A stretch of 64,000 nt of DNA from an uncultured Clostridia bacterium (GTDB taxonomy: Bacteria; Bacillota; Clostridia; Oscillospirales; Oscillospiraceae), in the NCBI GenBank assembly GCA_947165595.1, contig CAMVAV010000001.1, positions 1 through 64,000 of the forward strand. The letters run 5' to 3'. Shown one piece after another: positions 54,532-62,562 of this stretch; the stretch's first letter is position 1, and every line of letters begins with the position of its first letter. A model generated the notes under the pieces. It ran no database searches. It was not told the DNA's origin and saw nothing but the letters and a program-made list of their open reading frames with translations. The translations under genes were made by a program, and so were the position numbers.

Positions 54532-56679
54532 TTACTTGAGGTCGTTGACGGTGATCGCCTTGACGTTGGGCGTACGGCCGTCCTCGGAGGTCGGGATGGT
54601 CAACTTGCCGGCGGCAAGCTGCTCAACCGCCTTCTGATGCAGCGCCTCGTCCCAGTTGTTGCCGACGATCTTCCAGTTGTTGTCGCACACCGGGGTGATT
54701 GTGCCGCCCTTGACGGTCTTGATGTACTCGCCGATCTGCTCACGCACACCGCCGATCTCACCGTGGACGTCGATTTCCAGCAGCTCAGGCTTGTCGCCGT
54801 CCGCATAAATCACATCGGAGAGCAGCTGGGAATTGCAGCGGTAGTTGTTCACCGCGATTTCGAAGCTCTCGTCGTCCTTGACGGGCGTGCCGTCGGGCCA
54901 GGTCAGGTTGATGATGCGCTCGCCGGCGGGCTTGGAAACGTCGATCTCATAGTTGACGCCGGCAAACATGTCGTAGTTAAAGGCGCGGATGTCGGGGCTG
55001 AAGGAGATCGTCAGGTCGCCGGGCTGATACTGGTTGTAGTAGCTGGCGGACCATTCCATGAACTTCTTGAGCTGTGCGCCGGTCATCTTGAGCTTGTAGA
55101 GCGTATTGTCGTACTTGTAGACCAGAGAGGAGTCGGACTTGTGGATGTCGCCCGGGTGGAGATTGGCGTCCATGACAAACAGCGCCGCGGCGGAGACCTT
55201 CGCGCCGGTGTAGTACATCTGGACCTCGTTGATCAGGTCGACCAGCGCGGTGTCCATGATCTGCGCCGAGGGGATCTCCTTGATCTCATTCTCGGGGGCA
55301 AGGCTGCCGCCCTCGAGCTTGCCGATCACGGTCTCAGCGTCCTTGATGGCAGCCTCGTGATAGGGCTTGAGTGCCGCAAGCAGCTCGGCGTCGGACTCGT
55401 AGTTTTTGATCTCAATGACCTTGGAGCTGCGGTTGAGAAGCTTCCAGCCGTCCTCAGCCTTGGCGAGATAGAGATGGAGCTCATTCATGGTCTGCGCCTG
55501 ATTCTTGTTTTGGATGACCAGTACGTTGTTGATCTCCTTACCCGCGATCAGCGCGTGCTCATGAGAGGAAACAATCAGGTCAAACTCAGGGCAGGCATTG
55601 GCGAGGTCGGTGACGCCGGAGTTCGCAACGCCGTACTCATTGTCAACGCCCATGTGCATCACGCCGATGAGCAGGTCCACATCGTCCTTGATCTTGTCGA
55701 TGATCTTGCGGGTCTCCTCCACCGGGTCGGTGACGGTGCACTTGGCAAGATTCACGGCATCCCAGCGGGTGATGTTCTGCGTGACCATGCCGATGACGCC
55801 GATCTTGACGCCGTTCTTCTCAATGATGGTGTAGCCGTCCGCGATGGGCTTGCCTTCTTCATCCAGCACATTGCCCACGAGCGTCTTTGCCTTCTGTGCG
55901 GCGATGACCTTTTTTAGATAGTCCATGCCGAAGTTGTACTCGTGGTTGCCCGTGACATAGATGTCGTAGCCGATGGCGTTCATCGCCGCGATCATAGGAT
56001 GCACGTCCTCGCCGTTGAAGATCTGGGCGGAGTTGTCCTGAACGGTGTCGCCCGCGTCAACGACCAGAGTGTTTTCGGTGCGGAGCTCCTTGATGGCGGT
56101 TGCCAGCTGGGTCATGCTGCCGGAGGTGCTCTCCGTGTTGGTGGCATACGCCCAGGGATAGAACTTGCCGTGCAGGTCGCTGGTGGCAAGCACCTGCAGA
56201 TCCATGACCTCCGTGAAGGTCGGGATGCCCTTCTTGCTCAGGCGGAGCAGAAGCTGCGCGAGCTCCGCGCGGGTGAGCGTCTTGTCGAGCATCAGGTCGC
56301 CGCTCTCGTCGCCGATGAACAGGCCGGAGGCGTCGATGCCCCTGGACTTGGCGTAGCCCTCGAGCAGCGCCTTGACCTCGCCGCGCGTGGCGGCGTCGGA
56401 GACCTCGGCGGCGGGGACCGACGCATTCCAGATATCCTGAGCGCTGCCGGTCTTCGCGTCGGGCTTGCCCTCGAGGACATAGAGCGCGCCGAGCACGTCG
56501 GCGGCGGTGACCTTGCCGCTCGGGTCGAAGCCGTTGGCGTTGTCCTTCAGCAGGCCGTTGCTCGTGACATAGGCCTGCGCCTCGGCGTACCAGGGGGTGT
56601 TCGCGGCCGTCGCCGGTACCGCCAGGGACAGTACCATGACCAGACTCAGGAACAGGGACAGCAGTTTTTTGTGATTCAA
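54532..56679 (-). CDS. SLH-anchored 5'-nucleotidase/2',3'-cyclic phosphodiesterase
   Basis: This is a 715-residue surface enzyme. It begins with a Sec signal peptide (MNHKKLLSLFLSLVMVLSLA), then two S-layer-homology-like modules (about 30-150, with YVTSNGLLKDNANGFDP and LTRAELAQLLLRLSKKG). A metallophosphatase domain (about 155-420) has TSDLHGKFYPW, DAGDTVQDN and TGNHEYNFGMDYL. A 5'-nucleotidase C-terminal domain (about 480-680) completes it. It should hydrolyse extracellular nucleotides and supply nucleosides and phosphate. The start is TTG at 56679, eight bases after AAAGGAG; an upstream in-frame GTG overlaps the SD. Confidence 0.92.
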   Translation of the reverse strand: MNHKKLLSLFLSLVMVLSLAVPATAANTPWYAEAQAYVTSNGLLKDNANGFDPSGKVTAADVLGALYVLEGKPDAKTGSAQDIWNASVPAAEVSDAATRGEVKALLEGYAKSRGIDASGLFIGDESGDLMLDKTLTRAELAQLLLRLSKKGIPTFTEVMDLQVLATSDLHGKFYPWAYATNTESTSGSMTQLATAIKELRTENTLVVDAGDTVQDNSAQIFNGEDVHPMIAAMNAIGYDIYVTGNHEYNFGMDYLKKVIAAQKAKTLVGNVLDEEGKPIADGYTIIEKNGVKIGVIGMVTQNITRWDAVNLAKCTVTDPVEETRKIIDKIKDDVDLLIGVMHMGVDNEYGVANSGVTDLANACPEFDLIVSSHEHALIAGKEINNVLVIQNKNQAQTMNELHLYLAKAEDGWKLLNRSSKVIEIKNYESDAELLAALKPYHEAAIKDAETVIGKLEGGSLAPENEIKEIPSAQIMDTALVDLINEVQMYYTGAKVSAAALFVMDANLHPGDIHKSDSSLVYKYDNTLYKLKMTGAQLKKFMEWSASYYNQYQPGDLTISFSPDIRAFNYDMFAGVNYEIDVSKPAGERIINLTWPDGTPVKDDESFEIAVNNYRCNSQLLSDVIYADGDKPELLEIDVHGEIGGVREQIGEYIKTVKGGTITPVCDNNWKIVGNNWDEALHQKAVEQLAAGKLTIPTSEDGRTPNVKAITVNDLK

Positions 56680-56751
56680 CGGAACCACTCCTTTCTTATT
56701 CCCGCGGAGCCGCCCTTGCCACCGGCGGACCAAAGGGAGAATTATGCATTC

Positions 56752-56780
56752 AGTTTACCACAAAAATGTGCAAAATGCAA
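56752..56780 (-). promoter_or_regulatory. Sigma-A promoter of the SLH nucleotidase gene
   Basis: Minus-strand TTGCAT (56775-56780), a 17-base spacer and TAAACT (56752-56757) lie about 73 bases before the TTG start. Confidence 0.75.
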
Positions 56781-56881
56781 CAAATATCAGTAAAAATAAA
56801 GAATCGTTTTTGTGCAACATTACGTAAACCACTGAACGGATGCAAAACAGAAAACGGCGATCTCTCCCCCCCCCTCGCCGC

Positions 56882-56911
56882 TTGACAGAAAAGCGCGCCG
56901 CAATATATAAT
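56882..56911 (+). promoter_or_regulatory. Sigma-A promoter of the GPH symporter gene
   Basis: TTGACA (56882-56887), an 18-base spacer and TATAAT (56906-56911) are both consensus boxes. They precede the ATG at 56982 by about 70 bases. Confidence 0.85.
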
Positions 56912-56981
56912 CACGCTCGATGCCTCCGGGGCGCCCGCGCGCCGGAGGCGGCCGATCAAGCCGACGGGAGGACGGGAAAGC

Positions 56982-58436
56982 ATGAAGCCTCTGGACAGCC
57001 GTACCAAGTGGTCATACTGCATCGGAGCGACGGGGCGGGACATGGCCTACGCGCTGGTGAGCATGTACCTGCTGCTCTATGTGCAGTACACCATGAGCCT
57101 GACGGCGGCGCAGTTCAGCGTGATCACCGCCTGCATGGTGGTCTGCATGGTCTGGGACGCCGTCAACGATCCCATGATGGGCATCCTCATCGAAAACAGC
57201 CATTTCAAGTGGGGCAAATACAAGCCTTGGATTTTCGCGGGCTGCCTCCTCAACGCGCTCGTCATCATTGCTCTGTTCACGCTGCGCCCCACCGGCTGGG
57301 GGTTCGTGGCGTTCTACGGCGCGGGATATCTGCTCTGGGGCATGACCTACACCATGAACGACATCGCCTACTGGGGCATGCTGCCCTCCCTCAGCTCGGA
57401 CGCGGACGTGCGCAACACGCTGGTGACGCTGATGAGCGTGTTCATCTGCGTGGGGCAGTTCTCCGTCGCCGCCGTCGTCCCCATGATTATCGCGGGCAGC
57501 GCCGTGCAGACCTATCGCGCGGTCGCGCTCGTGGTGGCGCTGTGCTTCATCGCGTTTCAGACGCTCACCGTGCTCGGCGTCCGTGAGCGGGAGCGCGCGG
57601 AGGCGGCGGAAAGGGTGACGCTCGGCGGCATGTTCCGCATTTTCCTCCGCAACGACCAGCTCATCGCGAGCGGCACGGGCTATCTGCTGTTCAACGTGGG
57701 GCAAAATCTGCTTTTTCTCTTCGGCGTCAACTTCTTCTACGTGGAGTTCGGCTACGCGGGCGGCGGCGATCTGGTGTTCTGGTTCACGCTGATGTACGGG
57801 CTGGGCACGCTGATCTCCCAGGCGCTGTTCGCGTCGCTGAGCCGCCGGTTCTCCCGCGCCGCGCTGCTGCGCACAGCCATCGTCTGCCTGCTGGCGGGGT
57901 ATCTTGCCTTTCTCGGCTTCGGCTACGTCCTGCCGCGCAGCGTCGTTCTGCTCAACCTCATCGCCTTTGTCATTTTCTTCTTTCAGGGACTCTACAACCT
58001 CGTGCTGCTGGTGATGGTCAACAACACCATCGAGTACGACGAGCTCCGCTTCCATGAGCGGCATGACAGCATCATCTCCGCCGTCCGTTCCTTCGCGGTC
58101 AAGCTCGCCAGCGGCATCGATCAGGGGCTTTCGACGCTGGTGCTGATCGTCAGCGGGGTCTACGCCGTCAGCCAGCGCATCGGCGCGCTGGAGACGCAGG
58201 CGAACGAGGGCACGCTGGACAAGGCCTCCGTGCTGGAGCAGGCGGACGCGTGCATCGCGCAGGTCGGCTCCGGGCAGGCGTTCGCGCTCCGTTTCGGCAT
58301 GGTGCTGATCCCCGTCGTCACGATCCTCGCCTCCTATCTCCTGCTGCGGCGAAAATACACGCTGACGGAGGAGGCATACGACGAGATCGTGCGCAGATTG
58401 CGGGAAAAGAAGAAGGCGGAAGCCTCCGATCAATAA
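56982..58436 (+). CDS. GPH family glycoside-pentoside-hexuronide:cation symporter
   Basis: This 484-residue MelB-like transporter has twelve predicted spans. Family signs include WDAVNDPMMGILIENSHFKWGKYKPW, in which the Asp residues line the cation site, and the later TIEYDELRFHERHDSIISAVRSFAVKLASG. It likely imports a sugar or nucleoside-like solute with Na+ or H+. It has its own consensus promoter and a tight terminator. It is divergent from the SLH nucleotidase gene, whose released nucleosides would be a natural but unproven substrate. Confidence 0.92.
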   Translation: MKPLDSRTKWSYCIGATGRDMAYALVSMYLLLYVQYTMSLTAAQFSVITACMVVCMVWDAVNDPMMGILIENSHFKWGKYKPWIFAGCLLNALVIIALFTLRPTGWGFVAFYGAGYLLWGMTYTMNDIAYWGMLPSLSSDADVRNTLVTLMSVFICVGQFSVAAVVPMIIAGSAVQTYRAVALVVALCFIAFQTLTVLGVRERERAEAAERVTLGGMFRIFLRNDQLIASGTGYLLFNVGQNLLFLFGVNFFYVEFGYAGGGDLVFWFTLMYGLGTLISQALFASLSRRFSRAALLRTAIVCLLAGYLAFLGFGYVLPRSVVLLNLIAFVIFFFQGLYNLVLLVMVNNTIEYDELRFHERHDSIISAVRSFAVKLASGIDQGLSTLVLIVSGVYAVSQRIGALETQANEGTLDKASVLEQADACIAQVGSGQAFALRFGMVLIPVVTILASYLLLRRKYTLTEEAYDEIVRRLREKKKAEASDQ

Positions 58437-58469
58437 AAAAACAGGTCACAAACGTGACCTGCTTTTTTA
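58435..58469. terminator. Bidirectional terminator between the GPH and cca genes
   Basis: The stem CAGGTCAC/GTGACCTG (58442-58449 and 58454-58461) is bounded by an A run and a T run. It serves both the GPH gene and the convergent CCA-transferase gene. Confidence 0.85.
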
Positions 58470-59822
58470 TGGGTCCGCAAGCGCCGCGGCGAGCAGCGCC
58501 TCGCGCTCGTTTTCTATCGTCCCGTCGAGCACGGCGTCCAGCGCCCGCTGCAGCCGCCTTCCGATCTCCGGCCCCGGGGCGACGCCGCGTTCGATCAGGT
58601 CCCTGCCGTTGATTCTCAGGTCCCTGAGCGTGAACGCCTGCCGCTCCGCGACGATCTGCTCCAGCAGCTCTTCACAGCGCTCCAGCTCGGGCAGCTTTCT
58701 CTCCCGCGCCATTTGGGACTGCGCGGCGGTGTCGGCGCGCTTGACCGCGAGGAGCCTTCGCAGCTGCGTCTCGCCCAGCCGGTTCAACAGCCGCCGCAGC
58801 ACGCGCGCGGACGGCTCGACCGCGGCGTCGTGATACCGCACCAGCTCCACAACGTCCCCCAGCAGCCGGTTGGAGCTGTGCAGCCGTCGCAAAATCTGCT
58901 CCGCCAGCGCGGCGGAGAGCTCGCCGTGACCGTAAAAATGGTCGATCCCCGCCTCGTCGGTGCTGGCGGCGGCGGGCTTTCCGACGTCGTGCAGCAGCAT
59001 CGTCATGCGCAGCGTCAGGTCCTTCGGCGCGCTTCCCACGCTGAACAGCAGATGGTCGTACACGTTGAAGCGATGCCAGGGGTTCCTCTGCGCGAAGCCG
59101 ACGCAGGGGCGCAGCTCCGGAAGTATCTCCGTCAGAAGCTCCGGATACTGCCTCAGCAGCTCCCAGCCGTGCTCCGTCAGCAAAATCTTCCCCAGCTCGT
59201 CCAGGATCCGCTCGACCGATATCCGCTGCAGCAGCGCCCGTTTTTCCAGCATCGCGCCGCGCGTCGCGGGGTCGATCTCCAGCCCGAGCCTGCCGGCAAA
59301 GCGGAGCGCGCGCAGGATGCGCAGCGCGTCCTCCTCAAAGCGCTCGCGCGGGTCGCCGACGCACCGCAGCCGCCGCCGTTCAAGGTCCTCCCGTCCCCCG
59401 AACGGGTCGATGATCCCGGCCGGCTCTCCGTCGGCTCCGAGTCTCAGCGCCATGGCGTTGATCGTAAAATCCCTTCGGGCCAGGTCCCGCCCGACGCTGG
59501 CGGTGAAGCTCACGGAGTCCGGGTGCCTGCCGTCCGAGTACGTCCCGTCGACGCGGAAGGTCGTCACCTCGTACTGTCCGTCCGGCAGCAGAACGGTAAT
59601 CGTACCGTGGCGTATCCCCGTGTCGATCGTTCTGTGTCCCGCGAGCGCCGTCTTCATTTCCTCCGGCGTCGCGTCCGTGCAGACGTCCCAATCGTGGACC
59701 GCGACGTCCTCCCCCGCCTCGGAAAGAAGCAGGTCGCGCACGCAGCCGCCGACCGGGTATGCCTCATGCCCCGCCGCCCGGAGCGCGCGAATCGTCTCGC
59801 GCACGCCGTCCGGTACTCTCAT
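58467..59822 (-). CDS. cca: CCA-adding tRNA nucleotidyltransferase with HD domain
   Basis: This 451-residue class II enzyme adds or repairs the 3' CCA of tRNA. The head has PVGGCVRDLLL and the catalytic DWDVCT acidic pair. The neck has RDFTINAMAL and the template residues in RRLRCVGDPRERFEEDALRILRALRFAGRLG. An HD motif region (MTMLLHDVGKP) follows in the tail, so it may also cleave a phosphoester. The ATG at 59822 is preceded by GGAAGGAGG. It follows the AlbA_2 protein gene by 28 bases and is probably co-transcribed. Confidence 0.95.
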   Translation of the reverse strand: MRVPDGVRETIRALRAAGHEAYPVGGCVRDLLLSEAGEDVAVHDWDVCTDATPEEMKTALAGHRTIDTGIRHGTITVLLPDGQYEVTTFRVDGTYSDGRHPDSVSFTASVGRDLARRDFTINAMALRLGADGEPAGIIDPFGGREDLERRRLRCVGDPRERFEEDALRILRALRFAGRLGLEIDPATRGAMLEKRALLQRISVERILDELGKILLTEHGWELLRQYPELLTEILPELRPCVGFAQRNPWHRFNVYDHLLFSVGSAPKDLTLRMTMLLHDVGKPAAASTDEAGIDHFYGHGELSAALAEQILRRLHSSNRLLGDVVELVRYHDAAVEPSARVLRRLLNRLGETQLRRLLAVKRADTAAQSQMARERKLPELERCEELLEQIVAERQAFTLRDLRINGRDLIERGVAPGPEIGRRLQRALDAVLDGTIENEREALLAAALADP

Positions 59823-59850
59823 CGCTCCCGCCTCCTTCCGCCTGTCCGTC

Positions 59851-61293
59851 CTACGCCTTGAGCCGGTAGGTCCTGCTCCGGCTCTCCCCCTCGGCAATGA
59901 CGATCTGCTCCAGCGTCAGCTCCCCCAGGCAGTCCTGCACGACCGAGGGCCTGAGCTCCACGTAGTCCGCGATCTCCGCGGTCGTCGCGCAGGCGTGATC
60001 CGTCAGATAGTCGATGATCAGCTGACGCTTGACCGCCTCTGTCGCCGCCGTATCCCGCTCTCCGGCATCCTCCGCGTCATAGTCGCCGCTCGCGGAGAGA
60101 CGCAGCGTCAGCGTCGTGCGCTCCGGCTCGAAGGACTGCGTGATCGCCGGCTCCGGCCAGCCCTGATCGCGCCAGACGCGGAAAATGCTCGGGATTCCGC
60201 TGCCCGCGCCTCTTCCGATGTCGAGCCTGTGAAACATCTCCGAAAGCGCGCCGTTGCGCGGATCGGACAGGCCGCCGCTCTTCGCCGCGGCAAGCTCGAT
60301 GCGGAAGACGCCGGGGTTGGAGACGATCAGCTCTCTGCGCCGCTTGACGACCGACAGACCGCCCCTGCCGCAGTAGTCCGCGTTGACGAGCGAGTTTGCA
60401 AGCGCCTCGCGCATCGCCCGGTGCACCGGGGTCTCCGTGCCGCCGGCTGTCCCACGCGTCTTGAGCGGCGCTCTGCGGCACAGCCGGTCGTAGGCCAGAA
60501 AGCAGAAGTCAAAGACGTTTCCGCTCCAGTCTCCGGAATCGGAGCGCAGCCGGTCCGTCTCGCGCCCGCCGCTCTCCTCGCGGTAGTCGAGAAGGTACTG
60601 CGGATAGACGCGCATGATATCCCGCGCGCCGCCAAACATCAACAGTCCCGCGGCGGTGGGGCGGAGCTTTCCGTCGCTCCCGACGCCCAGCGCGCCGAGC
60701 GCGCGGAGAAACGCCTCGTCCTCCAGCTCCGCCCATTCGTGCCCCGGGTGAATCCCGTCCAGCCTGCGGCGATAAGCGCGCACGCTCTCCGCGCGAAGCG
60801 CCGCGGCGTCCAGCTCCTCCAGCACGCGCAGGTCCTGCGTGGCGGCGGAGGCGTCGCGCAGCATTGCCTGCCGCTCCTCCTGCGTACAGCGATAGTCTCC
60901 TTCCCCGTTTCGCCGGTAGGTGTTGCGCGGGTCGCCGTCCACATAAACCGGCCTGCGCGACCGCTCCGCGCGCGGCACGTTGATGACGACAACGCTTTTC
61001 CCGTTCGCCTCCTCCACCGTCACGTCGTTGACCGAGAGGATGCTCGCGCTCGCAAGGTTCGGGTCCCTGACCTTCTCCCAAAACGCCCGGACCAGCCGCT
61101 CCGGCTCGGGCAGGCCGATCGCGTGGAGCGACTTGTCCTCATGCTCCTCAACGCCCAGCAGGATCAGGCCGCCGAGCGTGTTGGCGAAGGCGGAGTAGGT
61201 CTCCCAAATGCTGTGGGGCAGGCCGCCGAGCGCCTTTTTCGCTTCAATGCGGTTATTCTCCCGATACCGGCCGAGATTGTTGAGATCAATCAT
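59851..61293 (-). CDS. AlbA_2 (Schlafen-type) putative DNA-binding protein
   Basis: This 480-residue protein starts with an AlbA_2/Schlafen-type domain (about 10-130), with RIEAKKALGGLPHSIWETYSAFANTLGGLILLGV and YRRNGEGDYRC. It continues with a GHKL-like ATPase segment (REALANSLVNADYCGRGGLSV) and a C-terminal winged helix (about 425-475, ATTAEIADYVELRPSVVQDCLGEL). Such proteins are annotated as putative transcriptional regulators with ATP-binding features. The start at 61293 overlaps the WYL regulator by eight bases. The two probably act in one regulatory unit; the function is unproven. Confidence 0.85.
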   Translation of the reverse strand: MIDLNNLGRYRENNRIEAKKALGGLPHSIWETYSAFANTLGGLILLGVEEHEDKSLHAIGLPEPERLVRAFWEKVRDPNLASASILSVNDVTVEEANGKSVVVINVPRAERSRRPVYVDGDPRNTYRRNGEGDYRCTQEERQAMLRDASAATQDLRVLEELDAAALRAESVRAYRRRLDGIHPGHEWAELEDEAFLRALGALGVGSDGKLRPTAAGLLMFGGARDIMRVYPQYLLDYREESGGRETDRLRSDSGDWSGNVFDFCFLAYDRLCRRAPLKTRGTAGGTETPVHRAMREALANSLVNADYCGRGGLSVVKRRRELIVSNPGVFRIELAAAKSGGLSDPRNGALSEMFHRLDIGRGAGSGIPSIFRVWRDQGWPEPAITQSFEPERTTLTLRLSASGDYDAEDAGERDTAATEAVKRQLIIDYLTDHACATTAEIADYVELRPSVVQDCLGELTLEQIVIAEGESRSRTYRLKA

Positions 61294-62320
61294 CGGACGC
61301 CTCCCGCGATACGCCGGCAGCCTGCCCGTCCCGCCGGTACAGCTCCGCGATCTCCCCGACATGCCTTCGCATCCGCTCGACCGCGTCCGGCGGCGCTATG
61401 AGCTGCGCCTCCGCGCCGAAGCCGCAGAGCCAGGCAAAGAACTGCGGGCTGACCGCCACCTCGGCGCCGACCGTAAAATGCTCGTCCCCGTCGGGGATAA
61501 TGCTCACGTCCTGTCCCAGCCGGTCGATCACCGCGCCGACCAGATGATTCGTAAAGCGCAGCCGGACGTGCTGCTCCTCGCCGGAGAACATGCCGAACAC
61601 CTTGCGTGAATACGCCGCCATGTCCAGCGCGCGGTACGTCTCCGCGCCGTCGCGGGGCTCGCCCGTGGCGCTGATGTTTGCCATCTTGTCGACGCGATAG
61701 TGGCGGATGCTTTTCGTCGCCGCGTCATAGGCGACCATGTAATAATTGTCGTCGCTCCAGGTCAGCGCATAGGGGCTGACGACGTAGTACGCGCCGTCCC
61801 TGCGGAAGCGGCGCTCCTTTTTGACTGTGTACTCGAAGTAGCGGAAGCGGATCTGCCTGTTTTCGGAAATCCCCGCGTGGATGGCGTCCACATTGTAGTA
61901 GATCGACTCGTTCATCGTCTTGACGCGCCCGGCGACGTAGACCTGCCGCTGCAGCCGCTGCGCGTCGTAGCAGCTCGCGAGCGTCTCGATCTTACGAATG
62001 AGCGCGTTGGTCTTGCGCTGCGTGATGAACCGCGAGCACTGCACGCTGTCCACCAGCAGCTTCAGCTCCGGCAGTTCAAAGCGGCGGGACGCAACGTAAT
62101 AGCCGTAATACTGCCCGTCCGCGACCTGTTCCACATCCAGCCCATAGTCGCGCAGCGCCTCGATGTCGTCGTAGACGCTCTTCCGCTCCGCGCGGATATT
62201 GTGCGCGTCGAGGTGGGCAATGATCTGCTTGACCGTGACGGGGTGGTCCTCGTCGGAATACTGGAGAAGATAATCCATCAGGTAAAGCAGCTTGAGCTTC
62301 TGTCCGGGCGATCTCGGCAT
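61286..62320 (-). CDS. WYL-domain transcriptional regulator (YafY-like)
   Basis: This 344-residue regulator has an N-terminal winged helix (about 10-70, VTVKQIIAHLDAHNIRAERKSVYDDIEALRDYG). A WYL domain (about 145-235) follows with YYVVSPYALTWSDDNYYMVAYD, and then a WCX-like C-terminal extension. WYL domains bind nucleic acids or nucleotides as effectors. AAGGAGG precedes the ATG and a consensus-like promoter lies upstream. It leads a three-gene unit with the AlbA_2 protein and cca. Confidence 0.9.
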   Translation of the reverse strand: MPRSPGQKLKLLYLMDYLLQYSDEDHPVTVKQIIAHLDAHNIRAERKSVYDDIEALRDYGLDVEQVADGQYYGYYVASRRFELPELKLLVDSVQCSRFITQRKTNALIRKIETLASCYDAQRLQRQVYVAGRVKTMNESIYYNVDAIHAGISENRQIRFRYFEYTVKKERRFRRDGAYYVVSPYALTWSDDNYYMVAYDAATKSIRHYRVDKMANISATGEPRDGAETYRALDMAAYSRKVFGMFSGEEQHVRLRFTNHLVGAVIDRLGQDVSIIPDGDEHFTVGAEVAVSPQFFAWLCGFGAEAQLIAPPDAVERMRRHVGEIAELYRRDGQAAGVSREASDD

Positions 62321-62370
62321 GGCAGGCGCCTCCTTATCCTCTTTATTGTACAGGTTTGCGTTTCGCCTTC

Positions 62371-62399
62371 AGTATAGCAACAGGCATGCGGAGCGTCAA
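62371..62399 (-). promoter_or_regulatory. Sigma-A promoter of the WYL-AlbA_2-cca operon
   Basis: Minus-strand TTGACG (62394-62399), a 17-base spacer and TATACT (62371-62376) precede the WYL ATG at 62320 by about 50 bases. Confidence 0.8.
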
Positions 62400-62562
62400 G
62401 GATGTAAATGGGAAAGCGGCTGCGCGGAACGCCGAAAAAGTGAAAAAACAACCGATTTTGAAAAAGCCGCTTGACGAAAGCCGCTTTGTACGATAAGCTG
62501 TAAAATAGAATTGTATATCAGTCGAAAAGCCGCAGAATCACGAGGAAACTCAGGAGGTCGTC

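Noticed and set aside
62471..62506. TTGACG and TAAAAT as a sigma-A promoter, or a sigma-D-like site, for the chemotaxis receptor gene
   Set aside because: The spacing between boxes is 24 bases, too long, and no clear TAAA-N15-CCGATA pair was found.
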